NCBI GenBank assembly: GCA_038277395.1
Contig: CM076193.1
Location: 119,690,133 to 119,754,132, forward strand
Origin: Dryocosmus kuriphilus
Taxonomy: Eukaryota; Arthropoda; Insecta; Hymenoptera; Cynipidae
DNA: 64,000 nucleotides
Direction of reading: 5' to 3'
Shown here one piece after another: positions 56,861 through 64,000 of this stretch; position 1 is the first letter of the stretch; each line of letters begins with the position of its first letter. The position numbers were made by a program, and so were the translations under genes. Below the pieces are notes generated by a model. That model made no database searches. It worked only from the letters and a program-made list of their open reading frames with translations, and was not told the origin of the DNA.

Positions 56861-57539
56861 GGGTGAAACCGTACAAACCTCGACAAACCTCTTCTAAATT
56901 GAATTAGCTTCAATTTGCAATAAGAAACTTTAAAATCGGTTTAAGAATACGACCTCTGGAACTTTTTAAACAAAAAATTCCACTTTTTCCACTCTGCGCA
57001 GTGTGCAATGTGTACTCTAATAATCATACAATACTAAAATAAACAGTCTTCAACTAAAATCAACATAAAGATTGGAGTTTAATCAACACTTTTTCAACAT
57101 AAGATACAACTTAAACGTCATTTTGCTTTCTGCATATTTGAGGTGGACTCGGATCGGGATAGCATGTAGATAGCACGAATGTGTGAGGTTGGTTTGCAGA
57201 ATTCCCGGGGTAACCACTGGCCCTCCAACTATGCCGATTAGTTTCGTGTTGACGTAGTCAACCCATTGATCGCGTCCCTTCGCTTCTTCCTAACCCTCTT
57301 CAAGCCCACAGTCTCCCCCTTTCACGAGATAATAAAAACGGTCGAGTCGATTACCTAATCGAGAACCCGGAAAATTGTATCCTGCCCCCCTTGGCGACGA
57401 TTCTCATGGATGACTTCGTTAAAAGCTCTATTCCCATAGACAAGTGGTAGATTGGTAGCATCAAGGTCGAGGGTGATTTCCCTTTAATTTAGATATCAAC
57501 TTCATATCTTTCGGTCTTATTTAAGGAAAATATCCGGAC
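56861..57539. other. No gene; unexplained GC-richer block 57120-57480
   Basis: The patch 57120-57480 has balanced composition and no partner elsewhere in the window. A minus-strand frame of about 60 codons crosses it without any family I recognise. It may be single-copy host sequence. Confidence 0.3.
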
Positions 57540-57683
57540 TACAGTATTCGAAATTGTAATGTAACGTAAAAATAAGTGTTGAAAGTTAGGGGCATGTGAC
57601 ACATTAAAATACCTATATTACCGAACACAATTTTTTGGGTATATCAATTATTTTTTTGAACTTAACTGAAACTTTGGGAAATA

Positions 57684-58940
57684 CAGTCTGTTCCACAAGA
57701 CAAAGGTACGCATTTTCTCGAAAAGTTTCAAAGATCTTTTTTCCTTTCTTTTTTGGCCTGACTGTACGTTTGAAGGACTAAAGCGGAACCGTTGATTCAC
57801 TTCATTCTCGTTCGAAGTGCCAGATATTGCACAAGATTGCACTATGAGTGCTGTATACGCTAAACGGTTTGAGGCTGTGTTTTTGTACACCAATAAACAC
57901 GGACCACATCTTTCATACTCAGCCGCTGCTAAAGTGCTTAAAAAGTCTAAGCACTTTTTGTAAACGTGGGCGGAGCGGCATAGGGACACAAAAACAGTCG
58001 ACGATCTGCCGGGAAGAGGAGAAATGCGAGCAACGTCGAGTAAGGAGGATAAGGCGATCGTCGCACTGTTCAAGCGCAACCCAGCTCTGCGTCTGTGTGA
58101 AGCCAAAGCTAAGCTAGCGGCGAAGGAACTAGAGGTTAGTATAAACACCATGAGATGCAGATTAGCTGAGGCAAAAGTGCAGTACCGTAGCACGAGGCAG
58201 AAACTCCTGCTCTCAAAGGTTCACATGCAAAAACGCTTGGCATGGGCTACGGAAAACAATGATCGCGATTGGTCAAATGTAATTTTTTCCAACGAAGCGT
58301 CCTTTTGGGCATGGGTTCCCATAAAACGTGCCTGGTCAGGCTGTGGTGAGCGGTTCCTCCAGCGAACTGTTAAACACCCCATAAAGGTCCATGTTTGGGG
58401 ATGCTCCTCACAGCGCGGTTTTGGCTGTTTAGAGCTTTTTACTGAGAACCTGAATGGTCAAAATCTACAAACATGGTCTTCTGAAGTCTGCAGGAAAGAT
58501 GTTTGGAGCTAACAATGAGGTTCGGATCCTTCAAGCGGACAACGACCCTGAACATCGCAGTCATCTCTGTACGAGCTGGAAAGCGGAAAATGGCGTCGTG
58601 ACCTTAGACTGGCCTTCACAATCTCCTGATGCAAATCCAATTGAAAATGTGTGGAGTGTCGTTGAAAGAAAACTAGCAGAAAGGCGTGTATTCACCCTCA
58701 AGCAGCTCTCTCGCCGAATTAGAGAGGTATGGCGCTCTCTATCTTCAGAATATGCCGAAAAACTAGTCGAGAGCATGCCCAGAAGGTGCCAGGGCATTAT
58801 CCAGAATAACGGCGATTGAACGGTTTATTAAGAAGAGTCCGCCCTAATTTTTAAAGCGTTTTTTTATGGGAAAAAGGAAAAATGAAGTTGTCTTTGAAAC
58901 TTTTCTAGAAAACGCGTACCTTGTCTTGTGGAACAAACTG
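57684..58940 (+). mobile_element. Tc1-like transposon, 1,257 bp
   Basis: TIRs CAGTYTGTTCCACAAGACAA at both ends continue inward for about 50 bp (TACGCNTTTTCT, AAAAGTTTCAAAGA), flanked by TA (57682-57683 and 58941-58942). A single copy in the window. Confidence 0.93.
57844..58819 (+). pseudogene. Tc1-like transposase (broken), DD34E type
   Basis: ATG 57844 (MSAVYAKRFEAVFLYTNK) begins the paired-type DNA-binding domain. A TAA at 57961-57963 interrupts it. The same frame goes on with VDDLPGRGEMRA and the second helix-turn-helix, then the catalytic core. The first catalytic residue reads Asn (VIFSNEASFW, family Asp). A frameshift near 58490 follows, and the last part (58454-58819) has ILQADNDPEHRS and SPDANPIENVW, with 34 residues between the second Asp and the Glu. 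Stop, frameshift and the changed first Asp all make it inactive. Confidence 0.93.
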
Positions 58941-58967
58941 TACATGAGGAGAAAATAAACTATGTTT

Positions 58968-59107
58968 ATGTATATTATTCGAGTAGGAATTTTGAAAAAA
59001 AAATTTCCGTCGAAATTAAAACTGGAAGCACTTTTGACGCTTTCAGATTTAGTTTCGTCAAAAAAACTTTCTTCAAAACTCCTACTCAAATAAGATACAT
59101 AATAATG
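58968..59107. mobile_element. ~140-bp foldback MITE
   Basis: ATTCGAGTAGGAATTTTGAA at the left is matched inverted at the right (TTCAAAACTCCTACTCAAAT), with arms of about 45 bp. It lies immediately beside the Tc1-like element. Confidence 0.6.
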
Positions 59108-59364
59108 CATTGTATACCATGGAGCGTAAGTCGGTCATTATACGCCGCGTGTGAGTTTGCAACACAAGTTGTAGACGAGCAATAAGCGCGAGGCGGAGAG
59201 AAGTATTGCAAACACACTTTAGTTCCATGGTGCACATTATACTTTATACACCAAACGCATGATTTGCAAGTGCCCCCGATTATCATGTATCACAGGGGAG
59301 GCCAATTCACTTTTAGGGCAGGTGAACAGAATTTTTGCCGAGCCCGTTGACACTCCCTAGTCCG
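59108..59364. other. No gene seen
   Basis: Moderate GC content with an imperfect inverted CCATGG-centred pair; nothing identifiable. Confidence 0.3.
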
Positions 59365-59905
59365 CATCAGTTTTAAAAAATTTCAAAAAATTGAGAAAAT
59401 TTCGAACAATTTCGTAAATTTCGTAAATTTTCAAAAATTTCCCTAATTTCGAAAAATTTCGTAAATTTCTCGAATTTACACAATATTCAGAAATTTACAA
59501 AAATTTCCATAATATTAAAAAATTTCAAAAATTTATCAAATTCCCAAAGCTTTAAAAAATTTCCAAAAATATCAAAAGTTATCAAAATTCCCAAAAAAAT
59601 TTCAAATTTCCAGAATTTGCAAAAATTTTGAAAATTTCCAAAAATTTCAAAAATTCAAAAATGACCAAAATTCACCAAAAAATTCAAATTTACAAAATTT
59701 TCCAAAAAAATGTTCAAAGTTTCCATAACTTTCCAAATTTATCAAAATCCCCAAAAAATTTTCATATTTCCAGAATTTCCAAAAATTTCAAAAATTTCCA
59801 AAATGATCAAAATTCTCCAAAAAAATTCAAATTCACAAAATGTTCAAAATTTCCAAAACTTTAAAAAATTATCAAAAGTTTTAAAATTTTCCAAATCTTT
59901 AAAAA
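59365..59905. repeat. AAATTTCCAAAA short-period minisatellite
   Basis: Runs of AAAATTTCCAAAAATTTC and close variants fill about 540 bp with a period of about 10-12 bp. A CT-rich stretch follows to about 59945. Frames across it are compositional artefacts. Confidence 0.85.
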
Positions 59906-60611
59906 ATCTCGCTCTCTCTCTCCTTCCCCCCTCTCCTCCCACACTCGCTCTATGTACCTCTTCTTTTGTCTATAGGTTTATCACGTACAATACGTATTGA
60001 TGCAATGCTCCAATGGTATGGAGAACAATAATGCCTACGGGGAGAAAGCAACTACGCATGCGCGATTTCTCATTATTGTACTAGTACAATAATAAGGCTA
60101 TTATTGTATTGCTCTCACCACTGACCGTTAACGGGCTATACTTAAGTGGCTTAAAATAGGCACGTATAATACGCGTGAATCCTGCCTGCGGTGCATAAAC
60201 GCAATTTATTGTCCTCTCATGCCTCAGTCCGATATTTTATTTCCCAAAAAAGTACTTAAGTTAAAAAAAATTAATAAACCCTAAAAAGTGAGGTCGGTAA
60301 TATAGGTATTTTAGTGTATCATGCCTTTAACTCGGGATAGGAAATGTTACGCAATTTTTAAATTACCATTCTTTGTGACACATCTGGTTAACCAAATACC
60401 GCATAGTAGTTCAAATTTGGAATTTACTATTCAAAATGGTATAGAGCCTTCAATTATTACTATTATTTTTAATATTTTATTATTATTTATTAACATTATT
60501 ATATAATATAATAATTATATATATATATAATTATATATTTATTTATTTATATTAATATTATTATATAATATAATTTTTATTATTATTATTAATATTATTC
60601 TCAGCTCTCTT
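59906..60611. other. No gene; AT microsatellite at 60480-60600
   Basis: TATTATTAT and ATATAT tracts occupy about 60460-60600. ATTATTGTACTAGTACAATAAT near 60075 is a small palindrome. Confidence 0.5.
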
Positions 60612-62096
60612 GAAAGGGGAACTCCGAGCCGGATTCACAAAAGACAAAAACTCACATCACCGATTTTTTTTTTAACTTACACAACTTATTCCACATATAA
60701 AAAGACAAACATGTATTAGATATTTTGCTCGAAAAAAAATTATTTGAAAGACTTATCGCATTTGTAATTTCTTCAACTTTTGATAATTTCCATAAAGAAA
60801 AAAGGAAAGTTTTCCTAATAAGTTGTACGTTTGGCTTGTTTTTCTTTCAAGAAAGAAGTTTTTTATGTTTTTGAACTGTTTTTAAAAAAATTTTCGAAAT
60901 CGAATTTCTTGAAACTTCCTGGTTCGAAAACCTGGTGAGTCACCGAAGCTAAACGGTACAACATACTATGAAAAACTTCAATTTTTCATTACAGAAAAGA
61001 TTAAAAATTGAAAAAAATTCGAAATACAATAACACTTCGAAGAAAACACAGGCCTACAAAATCTTCCCCACTGAGATTTGAAGATGTTTTCTCTCATAAT
61101 TTTTTGCCCTGAAATCGAATCTGGAAGCAGCATTTGTTTAGCACGTCAGGATTTTAAAATATTCTAACCTAAAAGTGCAAAAAAGGCCATTTTTCAGCAT
61201 ATTTAGATGAAAATAACTTCGAAACGCGAAGATGTTCGTCAATTTGGCTAACAGATTCGGTATCATCATGAAAAAATCTATGGAAATACTCATATATCAT
61301 TTCTGATATGGTCAAATATTTACAACTTTAGGACCTTGTACATCAACAAATTCCACTTTTTTAAGGTACCTAAGCACCAAAGTCAAAAGTTCCATCAGAC
61401 GAATTTTCTCAGAGCTCTCTATCAAAGGGGTTTTCTAGTTGCTGATTGCAAATGTGGAGTCAGAATTTAAATTTTGAAAATGGTGACTAAAAAAACGTCT
61501 TGATATTGATTGTGAGCAGAATTATAAGGAATCTTTCATTTTTTGTCTGCCATATTTGATTCTCCAATTCGAGCATTTAAATTCGGACTCCAAATTCGTG
61601 ATCAGCGACCTGAAAATCCCTTTGATAGAGAGCTCTGAGGAAATCATATTGATGAAATGTTTGGCGCTTAGGTAATTCAGAAAATGGAAATAGTTTATAT
61701 AAAGGGTGCTACAGCTGTAAATATTTGGCTACATCAGAAATCATGTATGTGCATTTGCGTAGATGAGGAATCCGAGTCTGTTAGCCAAATTGACGAATAT
61801 CTGCGTGTTTCGAAGTTATTTGCATCTGAATATGCCGAAAAACATCCTCTTTTGCTCTTTCAGGTTAGAATATCTCAAAATCCTGACGCGCTAAACAAAT
61901 TCTGCTTCCAAATTCGGATTCAGCCCAAAAAATTACGAGAGAAAACCCCTTCAAATCTCAGGGGGGAAAATTCGTTAGAGCAGGATATCTGAGATGCGTA
62001 TTTTTCTTTTTGATGTGTAACAATTTGTGTAAGTTTTAAAAAAATCGGTGAGATGAATGTTTGTCTTTTGTGAATCCGGCATGAAGTTCCCCAAAA
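60612..62096. repeat. Large inverted repeat (palindrome 1)
   Basis: GGGGAACTCCGAGCCGGATT at the left pairs with CCGGCATGAAGTTCCCC at the right. Inner landmarks TTTGTTTAGCACGTCAGGAT (61136) and ATCCTGACGCGCTAAACAAA (61880) pair, as do TCAGAGCTCTCTATCAAAGG (61408) and its inverse (61622). The centre is at about 61490-61560. The right arm lacks about 300 bp present in the left arm (about 60740-61055). Confidence 0.85.
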
Positions 62097-62975
62097 GTTA
62101 GGTAAATTTGCATTCAACTTTAACTAAAACTTGAGCATATACGTAAAACAAATAATTTTTTTTATTGTACAATTTTATTGAGCTAAAAAATTTTATAAAC
62201 AAGTAGATCATTTACTTCCTTTTGTCGATGACAAAAATTTCTTTGCTCTTATTTGTATCTAAATAGATTATTATCAAACTCATCACACTCCATGAAGTTG
62301 TTAACACTTAAAACTTATCTTTGTTACGAATAATTTAAGTAAATCATTTTAAAATATTTCCATACCTTTTTCGCGAAAACTTTTTTACCCATCCTAAGTT
62401 TAAAAATAAAAGGTTGAATATTTTTAATAAACTATATCGTATATGTATCGAAATATTGGATTTTCAATATTTATTCCCAAAAAAAGTATTAGATCCAATA
62501 TTTACCAATATGTTTCTTTCATAAGGGCGATAGGCTAATTTACAGTGCATATTACACAAATAAAAAATTTTATTTGTAAAATAGAACTAAAATGGTTATT
62601 TGTTAATGTGTCTTCAGTCATTTATAACAAAGATAAATTTTAAGTTTTATCAATATTCGATACATATAGAACGATAAATAATTTTTTCCGCAAAAACACA
62701 ATAACATTTTTTTATTCTTGCACTAAAATTATTTATAACAAAACTATATGATAATGTTTTAACACTTCCTGGAGTTTAATAAGTTTGATAAACTGTTTCG
62801 ATACAAATAAGTGGAAAGGAATTTTTTCACCTTAAAAATGATGTAAATGATCTGTTTGTTGATAAAATTATTTAGATCAATAAAATTGTACAATAAATAA
62901 ACTATTTGTCTTTCGTATATGCTCAGGATTTAATTAAAGTTAATTACAAAATCTAACTTTTGGGGAACTCCATGC
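62040..62975. repeat. Large inverted repeat (palindrome 2)
   Basis: CATATACGTAAAACAAATAA (62136) pairs with TTTGTCTTTCGTATATG (62908), and TTGTACAATTTTATTGAG (62165) with ATCAATAAAATTGTACAA (62878). CCAAAAGTTAG (62091) pairs with CTAACTTTTGG (62953). Arms are about 430 bp with the centre at about 62460-62680. It shares its outer ends with palindrome 1 and with the third copy. Confidence 0.85.
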
Positions 62976-63310
62976 CGGATTCACAAAAGACAAAACGTTC
63001 ATCTGACAGATTTTTTTAAAACTTAAACACCTTTTTACTTGTATAAAAAGAAAAATAAGTCTTAGATATTTTTCTTAAGAAAAATTTCTTCGAAGGTTTA
63101 TCACGTTTTTCATTTCTTTTCTCGATTTGTCACATTTTCTACCAATAAAAATAGAAGGTTTTCATAATAAGTTGGACCATTTGGCCGGAGAATGCGAATT
63201 TGGTGGTCCCAATCACTTTCATTACACTTTTCATGCTTATTGTTGATGTTTCTTGAAGTATTTTTAAAAAATTTTCCAAACCGATTTTCTCAAGTGTGCC
63301 CGATTCCATT
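62955..63310 (+). repeat. Third copy of the palindrome arm, direct orientation
   Basis: GGGGAACTCCATGCCGGATT onward matches 60617 onward, including the section missing in the inverted copy (ATAATAAGTTGGACCATTTG versus CTAATAAGTTGTACGTTTGG). The match fades near 63310. Confidence 0.8.
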
Positions 63311-64000
63311 TTTTTTCGTATATTTTTTTATACTCCAGAGTCTTTCTTCAGAAATAGTTTTAAATCAGTGGGCGTTTGGGAAACTTCTATAGTAATTTTT
63401 TTTTAATTTTAATTTTTAAAATTTTTACACTCTCATTAGCAAATTAGAAAAGGTACGTGATTTTTAATATTTTTAAAGTAAAGAAAAAATTTCTTATATT
63501 TTTCAGAAATTTTTGTCAAAGTTTTTGGTAGACGAAAAAAAGACTTGCAAATTATCTTAATGACATTTGTAAATTTTAAATGCTATTTCCTTAAATGTTC
63601 ATTGTAATATTCCACATATTAACTAGTCTGTCGAACCGCCGATTGCGAAGTGCGAGTGACACAATGAAAATGTAATCGTCAAAGTCACAGGGGCTTTGAG
63701 AAATTTGTTCGATGTCAAATATATATTTTGTTTACATTTCCGGGAAAATATTCTACTTTTATTTTTGAATGAATGATTAGTATTTATTAGGACGGAAGAA
63801 AATTCTTTTAAAATGATTAGTGGTATAAAGAAAAGTACAAAAAAGTACAAGATTTGTCCGAATTGCCCGGAAAACCCGAGAAAACGATAATTTCCTTGAT
63901 TTGCTTCTAAATTATTGGCTTTATTGAAAAAGTGCCTGAATAAAGGCTGTATATCTCCATGCAATACATCTTTTTTGCTGTAACAATTTTTCTAACTGAA
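63311..64000. other. AT-rich end of window; decayed GC-palindrome repeat at 63630-63720
   Basis: GATTGCGAAGTGCGAGTGAC near 63641, followed by AATGAAAATGTAAT, corresponds to the tail of the complex repeat near 52641 (GCGCGAAGCGCGAGTG, then ATGAGAATGTATT) with CpG positions lost. Otherwise nothing identifiable. Confidence 0.5.

Larger units (their letters stand above)
57540..60385. repeat. Inverted repeat pair (~120 bp arms) enclosing a Tc1-like element
   Basis: AAAATACCTATATTACCGA at about 57605 is repeated inverted at about 60294 (TCGGTAATATAGGTATTTT). The similarity extends on both sides: about 57540-57670 and 60255-60385. The pair may be the ends of an older ~2.8-kb element into which the Tc1-like element and a MITE inserted. 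Confidence 0.6.

Noticed and set aside
59628..60000. Overlapping Lys/Phe/Asn-rich frames of 78 and 96 codons
   Set aside because: They cross the AAATTTCCAAAA minisatellite and have no family features.

Overview
This window looks like intergenic or intronic DNA from an arthropod, most likely an insect. It is strongly AT-rich and holds no intact host gene that I can recognise. Every protein-like reading frame I could identify belongs to a transposable element: mariner (two families, five copies), a Tc1-like element, a Mutator-like (MULE) element, a Penelope-like element, two different LINE-derived ORF1 proteins, and a widespread unclassified RNase H-like family. The ORF1 style hints at Hymenoptera, but that is recollection and not proof.

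Layout. 0.4-4.3 kb: a decayed minus-strand Penelope-like element (RT plus GIY-YIG), split by a 1.9 kb ORF1-only LINE derivative flanked by a 10-bp target duplication. 5.6-6.9, 11.4-12.7 and 29.4-30.8 kb: three mariner copies of family A, the second inserted into a ~165-bp satellite array (10.8-13.0 kb). 8.3-9.9 kb: a terminal-inverted-repeat (TIR) element followed by a broken gene of the RNase H-like family. 18.8-22.2 kb: a mariner of family B split by a 2.0 kb retrocopy with a CCHC gag-like ORF1, a 44-nt poly(A) tail and a 14-bp duplication. 22.7-25.8 kb: a GAATTC-rich degenerate repeat, a (TA)n tract and a ~960-bp TIR element. 30.9-37.2 kb: minisatellites, a PIF/Harbinger-like TIR element, a long tRNA-headed SINE with target duplication, and a ~1 kb TIR element. 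39.7-48.2 kb: a MULE with ~1.3 kb terminal inverted repeats, a broken DDE transposase and a second copy of the ORF1-only LINE derivative, this one with a 340-codon open frame. 48.9-53.5 kb: a foldback-like structure with GC-rich short palindromes inside. 54.7-55.7 kb: an internally deleted family B mariner. 57.5-60.4 kb: an inverted repeat enclosing a Tc1-like element. 60.6-63.3 kb: three copies of one sequence in alternating orientation, forming back-to-back palindromes.

How the parts relate. The elements form a nested chronology: satellite before mariner A2, Penelope before half-LINE copy 1, mariner B1 before the gag-only retrocopy, MULE before half-LINE copy 2. Most coding copies are dead through frameshifts, stops or lost catalytic residues. 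The most notable pattern is two unrelated LINE lineages present as ORF1-only units with clean target duplications. These resemble the mammalian half-L1 (HAL1) strategy and would depend on a reverse transcriptase supplied from elsewhere. All coordinates of diverged repeats were judged by eye and are approximate.
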